Source: Galbula dea (lineage: Eukaryota > Chordata > Aves > Piciformes > Galbulidae). From it: a stretch of DNA of 64,000 nt. The position numbers and the translations under genes were made by a program. The notes below the pieces were generated by a model. The model was not told where the DNA came from and did not search any database. It saw only the letters and a program-made list of their open reading frames with translations. Location of the stretch: positions 986,816 to 1,050,815 of the forward strand of contig VWZX01009068.1 of NCBI GenBank assembly GCA_013399015.1, in the 5' to 3' direction. This document shows, in pieces, positions 1-12,590 of the stretch (position 1 is its first letter; the number at the start of each line of letters is the position of its first letter).

Positions 1-3000
1 TAATAAATATAAAAATACCAGAGAGAAAGTGTATTTCATGACAGATTTTTGATTTTGGTGAAAATATTAATTTGATCACAAACTATTAGGGGCAACCTTA
101 GACATGTTGCATGCTCATGCTGGTTCCCAGTTCATGTGCTGAAACCAATACAGTCTTTTCCTATTGCAAGCATTTTCAGTGAAAAGTCCCTAGGGCAGGA
201 TGGGTTTTTGTTATGTGTTTTCTTAGTGTCGTTTCCTAAAGCACTCTCTGCTTACTGTGAACCTATGAAAAAGTACAAACGCCCCAAATAATAATGAAAA
301 TAAATATGGTGAGTGTTTGTAATCATAGTTACCAGTTTAGATACACATACATTTTAAACTTGCTTAGAGATTCCAGAGTCAGTGCCCCAAGACTATATCA
401 GTGTTGTCAGATGGTGCTTCCCTTTACTGTAAAAATAGAAGTCACGTTCAGATGGATGAGGGTGAGGCAGAATATTACCTGACACAATAGCAAAGGAGAA
501 TGTTAAGCTCTGCATTTTGAGCTGTAAGCAAACTGATTGCTAGTAAAATGGTATCAGAAGCACAGGAAACTCCCAGGGCCCCCTCAACAGCCACAAAAGG
601 ACTTTAAAAAGACTGCAGTAATTGCCTGCAGAGAACTGTGTGATCATTAACTGTTAACCTGAAACTTCAGTGATGTTTTATTTTACCCACGGGTGCTGTT
701 TGCCTTCCAAAGTGAGCTCTGCTATACTGTCTGTCTTCCCAGAATAATCCCCTTGACTTTGCTGGTGTTTTGGTACAAAACTCAACCTGCTCTCTGCCCA
801 AATATTGTCTGGCATGTTGCTGGCACAAGGAGAAAGTAGTAGCATAAAATAATCACTTATGAAATGTAATTGGAAAGATTGCCAAGAGTAGTGTGAGGGT
901 TTTGCTGCAAAACCACAAGGAGGAGAAGAAGCCTGGAGATGTTCTTTAAACCAAGTCCAAATAGTTCATTAAGTCCAACTAATTTGTTAGGCTGACCTGT
1001 ACAGATATCCTCCATCCCCTCAGATTTAGCTGTGTTTCTCACACTGTATAAACAATATAGAGCTGTAAGTTTGTGTCCTGGAGGCATTATAGACTATATA
1101 CAAGGTTAACTTGGTATAGAGCTAGCATAAATAGAGGCAAATATATATAAGCAAGCTGCACTTGCTATAGGAACTCCATTTCTCCTATTAACAGTGTTAG
1201 GTGTGGCAAATCCCATTTACTGCAGGACAAATGAGCTGATATGAGTAACATGTTGATTTCTATCAGAGGAGAAAAAAGGCTGTCCTTAATTCCTGGAATA
1301 TACTTTGTATGTAATGAGTTCATTTCCCCAATGTTTTTACATCAACTATCTTGCCATTTTCACTGCTATCACCATATCAGATACAGGAGAAGCTAGTTCC
1401 AGCCTTGTGCTTGTCTACATCCAGTTGTCTCTGTGGAGGAAAACTGGTGACCCACGTTTAGCACAAGAACACTCTCAGAACAGATCATAATTGCATCTTT
1501 TATTTCTCTCTACTCCCCTGTTATGTTATTTGCCTTCTACTTTTTATGCCTTGTACTTTTCTTTCTGATATATTCTTTCTTATATCTGCTATTTTACATA
1601 AAATTATCCTTATTATTTCCTTTTTGGTATGTTTTCCTTCAATGCTTCAGTGTTTTCTGCCATTCTCTGGCTTATTACATTCCATTTTAGTATTAAAGTT
1701 ATCCAGAGATATCTAGTTTGGGAATATAATTACAAGCATCTCTGCTAGGTTCTGTCTGACAAAAGTGTGTTGCAGTATTTCAGTTTCCAAGATATGATAA
1801 CTAACAGTGTATTGTAGAGAAAAACTAATAAAAAATGTTCAGGTAATGTGTGATAGATAGCAGCTTCTGCATGGTATCTTTCTGATGAATTAAAGCCAGG
1901 GTAGTCTTTTTTTGATGCCTAATAAGTGACTAAAGCATAATTACACAAGCAGTTGAGATATGTTTCATTATAGTTCTTCCATTCTAAGGTATGAGACCAT
2001 GTGAAAAGGAAATTGAGCTGTGATTAGAAGGGGCCTTTCTTATTACTTTGGGCTATAAGTTTGTGGGTTAAAGAGGGGAAAAAAAAGAGAAAAGAAGTAG
2101 GAAATAAAAATAGGATAATAATAGTAATAGATTTAACAAGGAATAAGTAAGATTGGACCACAGACTTCTATGATTTTTATAATTAGTAGAATTATTGTCT
2201 GGTTTGTTCTTATGTTATACTAATCTCTTGGAGGTAGTCTGGAAAGAGATTTTCTACCATAGGGCAGTACAGAACAGGAGCTTAATGTAAAGCTTTTACT
2301 TGATCTTCTTACCTTTTTCCTATTGACTGCAAAGTGATTCTCACAACCTAGAGGTACTTCATTGTCTGAATTCACATCTTTGTCTGATAGGAGTACCCCA
2401 TGATTCTAAGACCAGAAAGAACTTCTATGACTATTCACTCTCATGCAATGTTCATGTCAGCCATGACATTTAAAGACTTTAATGTCTGCAGATATGCTAT
2501 AATATACAACAGTTTCATAGTGTGCTGGAAATTTAAAAGTTAAAATAAATCACTAGTTGGCACCCATCCTATGACCCCCAAAAGAAAACTCTTAAAAAAA
2601 CCATAAAGACCTTTTCCTACATGGTGGAGTCTCATAACTCATTGCTCATCATGATATTGCCTTGTGGCTAAAGAATGCAGTCACTGTTGCATTGCTGTTC
2701 TGTGGTGGTTTGTGGTCTGTTAAACACTAGTGCTGTTGTGGCTCCTACAAACCTTTCTGTCTTGTCCTTGGAAAGCACTCCCATGTACTCATCAATAAAT
2801 CAAACCATAATGAGAGTTAATGAAAGCAGAGACTTTGTTCAATAAAATACTAACGCCACTTTCTGCTACTCACTCAGTCAAAGTATGCTTGGTTACACAT
2901 GGCAGAGGATAGTTCAGATAGGGATTGCCAGGAGAGCAAGTCGTGGTTGTTTCTCCCCAGTGGGATGTTCCTCAGCTCATCCTGAGGCTGATAAATACTT

Positions 3001-4797
3001 CCCAAATTACTTGACTTCCTGTGAAGTAGGAGAGCTACAAAATCAGAATTAGAGAAGGGGAAAATGTGATCTTAAGTATATCAGAGTTGTAAAAATTGCA
3101 GATGGTGTTTTTCCACTGTCATTACACAGTGTTTAATTTAGTTTAAGACTCCGTGGACTTCTGGTCTCATCTGTACAGTAAAGGTTTTACATGGTTCATT
3201 GCTACTGCCCTTGCTTTCATTCACACTTACCTACCAGCTACTCCAGGATCTGTTCTAATAACTGGGAACTTGAGACACCCAGCTGAGCTTCTACAATTTG
3301 AACTAAAGACTGTAAGCCAAAAGAGCAGCATTTTTTCACTGTATTATACCTGGCCATGTTCTTCCATCCTTACTCATATCCAGGAGCGGATGACAACTCG
3401 ACTTCTTACATGGTACAAACCTGAGCTGCTGGTCATACTGTCATTGCCTGTCTTGTCTCTGTCCAGGGCCTGTGTGTCTACCAAATCTGTCATTCTACAG
3501 AGGAGAGGAGACAAATCCCATCTGAGTGAACTTGTAAAAAATCTCTGCTGAAGAGTACACAGATCACTCAGGCCTTTTCTGAAAAGCATTTGTCTGCAAA
3601 CCCTTTCTGCTTTTTACAGTTATAAAAGACATTTTGTAAAGAGACAATCATATAAAACAAATACCTATCAGAAAAATAAAATCATACTCAGGTTCTATTG
3701 TTTGTGACTCTTCCAAATTTACACAAAGATGTCAGCAGGGTGATGTATTTCTGGTCTCTGCTCCTGAATGATATTTCACTTTGGTGTTCTCACAAGGGAA
3801 ACTTCACTGCAAGGACCTCAAAACACAATGCATAAGAAAGAGTAGATAGTCATTTTATATCTGTATTTTTCCTACTAAAGACAAAAGAATTTTCTGAAAT
3901 AGTGAACAGTGAATATCTTCAGACACAGGAAACACATTTCCTGGGTACAGAGTCTATTTATGTATAGAACTTCATCAAAAATGACACCAGCAATAATTCA
4001 CTGGAGAAGCTGAAAATGGCAAAACAATATGAGCCATCTTATTCAAAGTGGCAAAAGAGGAGAGATGTATTCTTTGACCAAACAAAATGGGACCTAAACT
4101 GTGAAATGTGTACTGCCTGTTGCCTGTTATTTGAAAAAGCTGGTGAAAACCCTGTGGTTCTAAAGACAATCTGTCTTTGGAAGAGCATAAGAAGCAGAGA
4201 GTAGCTCATTTTGGCCATTCTGCCAAAATCAATAGTATTTTAGAGAGCTTCAGTGAGAAACAACTTGTCATGCCAGCAACTGAAGCAGTGTGTGTCAAAG
4301 AAATTAAACTCTTCTTTTTACATGCTTTGGTGTAATTGAAGGGAATGTGAAGGAGGTGTTCTGTCAGCCTTGAGACATTAATAGGGATGGAAGTTACCTG
4401 TTCAGCCTGCTGCTCGGCAAAGCTGCCCTCAAGGTCAGCAAAACTTTTGCCTGAGTGAAGACTGAAGGAATAAGTAGTGGGTCTAAAACAGATCAGAGAT
4501 GCCTAGAAGCTAGTCTGAGTGCCTTGGTTTGGAAAACTGATCACAGCTACTCAGTGTGAGCTCAAGCAGTCCCTTTGTTTTAAAGGTAAGCAGAGGCTTC
4601 ACCTCTCAACAGCCATCCTCGTCTGGGGCTGTATGTGCTATTATACTCATCAGCTATTCTCCTAAGAAGAACAGAAAAGAGAAATTATACTTAGAATTTC
4701 CCATGACCATGGGATTTGTCACAGAAGGGACCCTCTATACAATGTCTAATAATCACATATCTTTCCTTCCTTCTTCTGGCTTTCTTGCTTTCTTTGT
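1..4797. other. Non-coding AT-rich sequence, no gene seen
   Basis: I see no exon, RNA gene or recognisable transposon here. Short open frames, such as those at 857-1087 (minus) and 3153-3551 (plus), have no recognisable domain and no matching pair of splice signals. A donor-like TAGGTAAGTG lies on the minus strand near 3224-3233 without a convincing acceptor. The stretch reads as intron or intergenic sequence. Confidence 0.6.
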
Positions 4798-4812
4798 ATC
4801 TATCTATCTATG
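4798..4812 (+). repeat. (TATC)n microsatellite
   Basis: About four tetranucleotide copies of TATC/TCTA, ending at TATGG. It is a short simple repeat with no other implied role. Confidence 0.8.
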
Positions 4813-5227
4813 GTTTAATTTATCCTATTAGTATCTAGTTGTCCTTTTGTTGTGATACTAAATAAAACTACGAAAATTGAAGGTAGAAATACATTTGGCT
4901 AACTCTTTGACTGTGGGGTTAGTAAGACCATCATGGCAGGTTTCAGCACCATAATACTCTTCAGCTTTTTTTATGTTTTCCTCATAAATGTAATTCTTTA
5001 GATGAAAACACTTCTAGTAAAGTAAATATTCCTAGCTTGAAGTATAGTTTAATTTGTCACTGTAAGTGGTATTTGTTCTCCATTCACTTCATAACTTATC
5101 TTGAAAAGATTTACCCTTGGGTATAAAGAAGCAAACCTTTTCAAGACCCACTTAGCCTGTGAGTAGTTTTATTTTGTGAAGCATCCATAAATGACAACTA
5201 AGCTAAAGTGTTTAAAAACACTTGTCC

Positions 5228-5254
5228 ATAATAATAATAATAATAACAACAATA
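5228..5254 (+). repeat. (ATA)n / (ACA)n trinucleotide repeat
   Basis: A run of ATA triplets passes into ACA and ATA triplets (CATAATAATAATAATAATAA, then CAACAATAAA). It is A-rich and could be a free microsatellite or the tail of a SINE too decayed to recognise. No SINE body is visible immediately upstream. Confidence 0.75.
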
Positions 5255-5260
5255 AACTAA

Positions 5261-8200
5261 TGCTGTGAAGCTTCTGAAAATGTTATTTGCATAGAAAATA
5301 ACATTGCCACTCCTCATTTGTCCAGTTACTTGGGGTGAAGGGAGCGATGTTAGCCTGTATAAACTGATTTAAAACATTATTTTCTAAATCATTTTCATGT
5401 CCAATTTCTGTATATTAAATGCTACAATGTACAAAGAATCTAACAAAACTCTATTTTTTGTCATATGAGATTTTATTATACAGCTTTTGGATTTACTTTT
5501 ACACCTTGCATAAGGTGATAAATCAGCATGTTCCAGGAACTGCAGCTATTCAGTCACATACATTATGGCCTCATGACTTCAGAATACTAATTTCAACCAC
5601 AGACTTTTAAGTGTCAGATCTCAGGTGATTACTTTCCCAATATTTATTTTTAAAGCTCTTATTTTAGTCTTTGCTGCATATAAATGCAGGTATGTCAGCA
5701 ACTCAGCACAAACTATGCTAGAAAACCATTCATCTTTCTTTGTTGAAGTATTTTTTCTAGGTATCAGTTCCCATTCATTTTTTTTCATACAGATTCTTTT
5801 TAATGCAGCTGCTTCAACAGTAGACAATAAAGTGTGTCCTTAATGGAATAATTCTGCATATTTCTCTAGATAGGCAGTCTATTTAAAAATGGAGTTTGTC
5901 AGACCCTGATGCCACCACCTATTTGTTCTTTACTGCAAAAAGAGAGAATAGTAGCTTAAGAGGTGAATACATAAAATTTGTGAAGCTCTATTTATTTGTT
6001 TTACAAGACAAAAAGAAGCTTTTTAATGTCATCATAGGTATCCTCTTAGAGGTCCACCTGAAAAATATGCTGGATGCACACTGCCCATTTAAAAGCAGTG
6101 CCAGGCAAATCTTCATCTGAATCCCCTGCTGTGTGGATTTACATTGATACCCAGTGCTGAATACATGAAATTCTAGTACTATCAGTGCAGAAATTATAAG
6201 TATGGGTTTGTGTACAGTAAGATCAGTTTCAGAAAATAATGTATTGAAGAGTAACTGCATATATTTAGCTTGAGAATCAAGCTGAGGAATTATAGGACAT
6301 AATAGACCCTAGATTTTATTGCAACTGAGGATGTCAGGAATGGAGAGAAAACCTTCCAGTTTCCACCAAGTGCTTCACATTGTCTCATGTTGTGTAGCCA
6401 TTGATCTTTGTGCAAATATATATTTATACTCCCCACCAGTCACTCTTCTTATTCAGCTTATAATATTCAGTTCAACCTAACCTGCAGAGGACATATATGT
6501 GGTTTATTACACTATAATAAAGATACTTAGGGACATTATATATCTGAAAATCTCTGAATGTTGAACTGTATATTGAAGGGGAAAATATTTAACTTATTAT
6601 ATATTTATTAATTATTACTATTTATATTCTGATAATATTTATTCTCCCTTAACTCAGTGGAACTACATTCATGGACCTACTCAAACCTTAACTTCCTCAA
6701 AACAAGTGGCCAGTTAGAGTTCACAGTGCTGTCTGAACAGCTGTGGTCCTGAGGCAGGTTCATGGTGCAGATGAGACCTCATGAAGACCAGTTACCTGGT
6801 TCTGCCATTTTCCTGTTGTTCCACAGAATCGTTTGACTTTAAACAAGTTCCTTCAGTTCCAAGGACCTTCCTTCTTGACTTTTGTATATCTTGTCCTGTT
6901 ACACTGAGAATTGCCCAAGATAATCTGCCTTTGTGTCTGCTTTTGCTGTCAATTTTAAGCACAATAGGCCCAATTCCTGTTCACCCTCCAAGGAACGGCA
7001 GACGGTTGTTGCTTTAGGGCATTCTTTAAGTGTAAGGTGATAGCTTTTCCTCAAGTGCCTGCATTTCTAATAGATTTCATTCATACTAGCTTCCTTTATA
7101 GTTTCGAAAGGGAATGTCCCAGGAGGAAAGAAATCAATGTTCAAGCACTTACTTCCAGAACTGTATCTTTTACAATTTTTACAATGGTTCTGATTGAAGG
7201 GGAGACTGAATCCAGGCTTCACTTTACAGTAAATGCCCTCACCGCTAGGATGGGAAGTCAAATTTATTCTAGTCTCTCTTTCTCTCACACAGTGAACAGG
7301 AGGCAGGAATAAGGTTCTTTATCCAGGCTACTTTGTTATTAACACCCTAGCACCCTCTGGACTGTGTTTAGATCCCCTCCAACACCAAAAGCACAAAGCT
7401 TGGGTCTTCCACTTACACAACTAGTGCCCTCCCTAAAGATGATTTTGCAAAAAACAATGTCAGTTGCCTCTGAATTTGTCCTAAGTAAAAGCACTGGACT
7501 TCAGATTTCCATGCTTTGATTTCCCTGCTTTGATTTCCTTGACAGCTCTATTAGCCAAGAGTTTTGTGGTAGATTGTCATTTTAAAGATGTCTTACTTTT
7601 CAACACCAGCTTTATTTAGTTGAAGACTTCAGAAAGAAGAAAAAGGCTTTGGTATTGAGAACACAAATAGCACAAGCAAGGAAGAGTCCTCATTCTGATT
7701 TCTTAGCTTCCTGGTAGAGAAGAAAGCAAGCAGGAGCAGTCAGGTCAGGGGGAAGAAATGGATCCAAGTTATTCATAACAATACCAATAGTTTTGGCCTT
7801 TGGCCAGTCATACAGGTTGGACAGTGCACCAGTGTTTCATTTTGGAATGGTACTAAAGTTCTTTTTCTGCATTTCCACCCTTTATGATAATGTGTGTGCC
7901 CACATATGTATCTGCAATGTGGGAAGAGCTGAAGAAGAATATTTCATGAGCATAGAGCCATACAATGATATCTCTTTTCACAAGTAGCAGAATAAAAGTG
8001 GATCTGACAGAGAAGAAAAAAATACTAAGAAAATCAGTGCTTTTATGTGTTTGGTTCAACACATCAATTCATGTTAGATTAGATTCAAGAGAAAAGAGGG
8101 AGGAAATAAGTATTTGAATTAGTTGATATAAGTGGGCTTGGCACAATACCATTTACCATAATAGGCTTCATAGTAATTCTAATGCTTTCCTTTGCTACTT

Positions 8201-9470
8201 ACGATTCAATTTAATCCGATATATGACTAGGTATGTTGGTACCTTTACCATTAGAAAAAGTAGAAGAAAAACAATGCAGCCTTATCAAAAAAACCCCAAC
8301 AGTTCAGACTTCTTTTTTTAGACCCAATGGGTTCCCAAATAGCAATGGCATCCAGTCATGGAAGTGTCAGATTTGACTTACAACCTTAATTTCACAAGAC
8401 TTTAAAGGTTTCAATGCAGGAAATCTACAAGCAAACAAATGTGGAATTTCTTAAATGTTGTTAAAATTTAATTATATGCAAGAAGAAACTCAATTAGCAG
8501 AACTCAATTATTTCTTTCAAAAATTAAGTTCTGTCCAGATCCATTCCTGAGGAGCTCCACTACTAATTATTTTTATTATAAATATTTTTCCTTAGCTTTT
8601 CAAAATGTCAGCCTCTCCAATAGCCTCTGATCAGAAATTTTGCAATGTTCTTCATGAGAGGGTCCAAAGAAAAGGGAGGGAAGCAAGGTGCAGTTATAGG
8701 CAAGGAAGAAATAACTGCTTCACCAAGCCTAGCATACAGCTCTGTATGTTATTATATTGAGTACAAGTAAACACAAATATCTTTATTAACATTATTAACA
8801 CTCTTTGTAGGTATCACAGTAAAGAGACTCTGACAGGGATATTTTTACCTAATTCCCTTAAGAAATGAAGTTTGTGAGTCCATGATTTCTTTATTAGTCC
8901 ATCTGGCAGTACTGCTCCCCATTAATATTGAACATATTGTCTAGTTTCAACTAAATTCACAAGAGTAGTACAGATCTGAAAAATGTTAAACTACATCAGA
9001 TGGGAAAAAAAGACAGGTGAATTGAGACAAAATCACCTATTTTTTTATCAACTGCACCAACTGAGCTTCAAAGAATCCACAGAAAAGGACTATTTCTTCT
9101 GCATGCTTCCACAAAATTAAAGCTTTAATGGTGGTTATTGTGGTTGTCATTACCATGAGACAGACATGTCCCATCATGGACTGCAAGGACAAAAGCAGAG
9201 ACAGGTCTAAGCACTGCTGGTGGGACAATGCACTGGCAGGGGATGAAATCCAGGTCAGTGAGCCAAAGGCCTTCATTTCACAGCTTTTTGCTTTTTTTTT
9301 TTTCCCCTTGAAGTTTGAATTATCTAGGTTTAAATTTAAAAGCAGGTCCCAACATCATACTGATTCCTATTCAGAGCAATCTGTCTCTAAGGATTTTACC
9401 TTTCAAGTGGTATCAGGTATTTTTGCTTAATATTTATGAATGAAAAAATAAGATTGAGCTGCACTACAGA
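5261..9470. other. Non-coding sequence, nothing assignable
   Basis: AT-rich, CpG-poor sequence. Short open frames here overlap on both strands and resemble no known protein. A good acceptor-like tract (TTTTCCTGTTGTTCCACAG) ends near 6826 but no suitable donor closes an exon. An open segment at 9129-9253 ends in a donor-like CAG|GTCAGT, but its upstream acceptor is poor. Confidence 0.55.
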
Positions 9471-9477
9471 AAGAAAT

Positions 9478-9605
9478 AAGCTCACGTACTGTAATTTGAC
9501 TCAGCTAATTAAAGCGCATTAATGAAGTGATCAAATGAAGGCCGTAATTAAGATTAAATCAATAAATTAATGTTTTTTAAATTGATCACTCATCAAAATA
9601 ATACA
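9478..9605. promoter_or_regulatory. Candidate conserved non-coding element
   Basis: An AT-rich block dense in homeodomain-type cores: GCTAATTAAAG, GCATTAATGA, CGTAATTAAGATTAAATC and AATTAATG. The nonamer AGTGATCAA at 9526-9534 recurs inverted as TTGATCACT at 9582-9590. Vertebrate developmental enhancers often look like this, with palindromic TAATTA sites and few simple repeats. Conservation cannot be tested from one sequence, so the regulatory call is inference. Confidence 0.35.
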
Positions 9606-11839
9606 GAAGTTAGTACATTAAATTTTCATTCTAGTGCTAGATGAATTTAGTGCTAGAGAAATTGGCTTCTTTTCACCTGAGACACAAAGTTCATTTTGTC
9701 CTAGTTGGTGTCTGCAAAATTAAAGGTCAGATGCAAGAAAAAGAAAACAACCAGAATCAAAACCCCAAACCTCTAGAGGGCTCATGCAGTTTAGAAGTCT
9801 ATGCACAAAAGAACAATAAAAGAAAATAATAAAATAAAACTTTAAAATTAGTATGCAGCCATTAAGGTCAGTAAATGCCTGGAGATTTTCCTTGTCTTGA
9901 AGAAAAATGTAAGCAGGTTTGGCACGGTTGGATTTAAAGATTTGGCTTTCTGTGGATGCCAAGCACCACATTAGCTATATCTTCATTTAATATATCAGTC
10001 ATACACATGCACTGTAAGCTGGGTTCAATGAATATATTGCATGCACTGAATAGGAATGCCTGGTTGTCTCTACAAGGTCAGGAGTGACAGCCTGAAACTA
10101 TTTCCTGTCTTTAGCATGTAAGTCATCCAAAGGAAAGCAGGTAACTGTCTTTTATTTTTAAAGAAAATTAATAGTGGTGTCACTTCTTTTTTCCACAAAG
10201 CTTTTTGTTAAATACTTCAGACCAAAAAACTATGCACAAGGTTATGACATTCTTTGCTTGTCAGGGCTAAACCCCACACCTTTCAGATAAATTTGGTCCC
10301 AGTCAAGCTAAGAAGCAGAATTGTATGATCTAAAGTGAAGAGGGCATGATCTCTTTTGAAGGGATATGGTAGCAAAAAGACTGAAAAAAACCACAGAATG
10401 AAAAAAATAGGTAAAGGAAGAAATATCTTGCTATAATCTCCTTTGTGACCCAGGCACCTTTCAAAATGTAGCAGTTTCTATTTGCTTTAAAATGTGAAAA
10501 CTAGGGAAAAGATGAGGTGAAGGATATCAGCATGTTTTTGTTGTGTGTGTCCATGCATGTTTTCGACTTTGTGTGTTCTTGTTTGCTTCAGTTTGCTTTT
10601 GTTATTTCCTAATTAAGTTTACAGACTTGATCTTTTTAAAAATGTTGAGAATAGATTTCTGAAAAAAGGAAAACATGGAAAGGAAACATGAAAAGATTTT
10701 TGCCTCTTATTTTCAACTGTTCTTTCCTATACAAAAACCACAAGAATGTTGAATCAGTTAGTGAAGTCCTTTCTCCTAATCAAAACACAATTGCTTTGCA
10801 CGTTTAGCCTTTTTTACCAAGTCTTTTTTTAGCTAAAGGTTCCATTCATTTACTATTAAAATTCTTACAGGGCAAAAAGCTCTCATTTGCAAAATGCACA
10901 CAGTTCATTCATTCCATTTTTTAGTACATGGAATAAATATCTGTAATATTTAAGGAAACACTAAATTTTCTGCAGTGAGCTGTCTAATGTCTGTATATTG
11001 CTGGTGAAATTGTGTGAGGCAGTTATTTAATGTTGGGTATTTTTTCTTAAAACTTGGCTATGTGGTTCATGTATTGAAAGCTCATTTGAATACAGGAAAG
11101 AATCCCTGCATAGAAATGAGCCATTCAATCACTTCCACAGCATACAACTCACAAATATGTGTGAGTCATATGGATAATAGAAAGATCCTGCTTAAATGCT
11201 TAGTGCCAGCAGAAACAGAAAAGCACCCAGGCAAAACCATTATTAAGATATAAATAGGCTTGTAAACAATTTAATTGCATAAAAGAGTTAGTTTCCTTGG
11301 GACTACAGCAATTTGCATAATGAACTGCAGCAGTAGCCCTACAATATCCTGTGTTAGCTGACATCAAGTGAGATTGTCAACTTTTGCAACACTAGACAGC
11401 ATTTGCTTGCAATCCTTTTTTCAGGGGAGGAGCTCTGGGAAGGAAAAATGTGTGTGTGAGGGGGAATTTTTCTACACACTTGCTTTTAGGATTTCAACCA
11501 ACCCAGTCTTTTTTTATAAGCTCTGGCAAAAAACCCCATGTTTCTTTCAAATAATATCTTGATGAAAATGATTATCTGTATCATTAGAACTCAGATTTCA
11601 TAAAGAACCTCTCAGGCTACCATGTCTACTTTTACTGCTAGCTGTGCCTTTACAATGGCTTAAACCTTTCCTTTTATATAACCACCATCTCCTTAAATCA
11701 CTATGTTGTTTACATTTATAACTTGGGTTTTGTCCTGGAGCTGGTATTTTTCCATCGTTTGGTTGTCCAAACATAAGTGTCTAGTGCATTTTAGATGATC
11801 CAAAGATAGCCAAGACATCAGACTGAGACTTGAAGATGC
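9606..11839. other. Non-coding sequence, nothing assignable
   Basis: AT-rich sequence without recognisable genes or repeats. Two polypyrimidine-AG acceptor-like motifs on the minus strand (near 10381 and 10660) each lead into short open stretches that soon stop. I do not treat them as exons. Confidence 0.55.
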
Positions 11840-12130
11840 AGAGCCAAAGGACTAAAAGGGATCTCAGGAGGTCTGTAGCCAGATCCTCTGCTCAAAATCA
11901 AGTCATCTGTGAATTCAGACCAGGTTGTTTAAAGCTTTATCTTGTTTGGTCTTGAAAACCTCAGAAGATGTAGATTCCACAGCCTCTCTGGGTAACCTGT
12001 TGCACTGTTTCACTGTGGCTCAGATACCCACAGCATTTCAAAGGAGCAGCTCCAAGCCAGACAAATTTTATCCTAGAGATATCAGAAAGTCACAAAATGC
12101 ACTAAAATATCTCAAATTGTGCATAAGGAA
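11840..12130 (-). mobile_element. CR1 LINE fragment, 3' region
   Basis: Read on the plus strand this matches the inverted 3' part of avian CR1. It contains AAAAGGGATCTCAGGAGGTC, CAGATCCTCTGCTCAAA, GACCAGGTTGTTTAAAGC, TCTTGAAAACCTC, AGATTCCACAGCCTCTCTGG and GTAACCTGTTGCACTGTTTC in the CR1 order, so the element lies on the minus strand. It is strongly diverged and has no open frame. The CR1 ORF2 remnant at 12495-12565 has the same orientation and lies on the expected side, so both are probably parts of one 5'-truncated insertion. Confidence 0.85.
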
Positions 12131-12494
12131 GTAAGCACAGTGCTGCTGTTGGAAATTTCACCTATATGACAAAGAAGGAATTAAGTTGCAAAGCTAGACA
12201 GTGTCATGCACAATGAATAATGAGACTACTACTGGGTGCTCTATTTTATTCACTTTAGTTTTCAATGTGTTTGGAAGATGCACAAGCTTGACAATGTTTT
12301 GGAAGAAACCCATTCATTTTCATAGCATGTTTGGAAGTCTGTAAGAGGCTTCTCTATCTGCTGGTCATGCTTCTTGTAAAGTATTTCAGAACACTGGTTG
12401 GCACTGAGAACACACTGCTGGCTGCTATTCAGCCACACATCCACCATTACCTGCCCAGGACCTCTTCTGCAGGACACCTCTCAGCAAGTCACTT

Positions 12495-12565
12495 CCCATT
12501 CAATACTGGTGCATTAGGGTTACTCCAAAGTGCAGGACTTTGCACTTGTGGTTGAACTTCATTTC
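12495..12565 (-). mobile_element. CR1 LINE ORF2 remnant
   Basis: The minus strand translates to MKFNHKCKVLHFG followed by MHQY and a stop. This is the 'MKFN-KCKVLHLG-N-MHQY' segment of CR1 ORF2 just downstream of the reverse-transcriptase core. Residues of the family motif are missing or changed, and the frame is closed on both sides. It lies about 370 bases from the CR1 3' region at 11840-12130, in the same orientation, consistent with one decayed 5'-truncated copy with internal deletion. Confidence 0.75.
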
Positions 12566-12590
12566 TGACCTTCACTGTAGTTTTAATGGC

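Noticed and set aside
857..1087. Minus-strand open frame near a 'gtccaac' motif
   Set aside because: Only a few bases resemble CR1; order and flanks do not match.
3153..3551. 132-codon plus-strand open frame
   Set aside because: Overlaps another open frame on the minus strand; low stop density in a slightly GC-richer patch, no domain and no splice pair.
10381..10680. Two strong minus-strand acceptors
   Set aside because: The frames after them stop within 20 codons and donors are poor; A-rich plus-strand DNA creates such tracts by chance.
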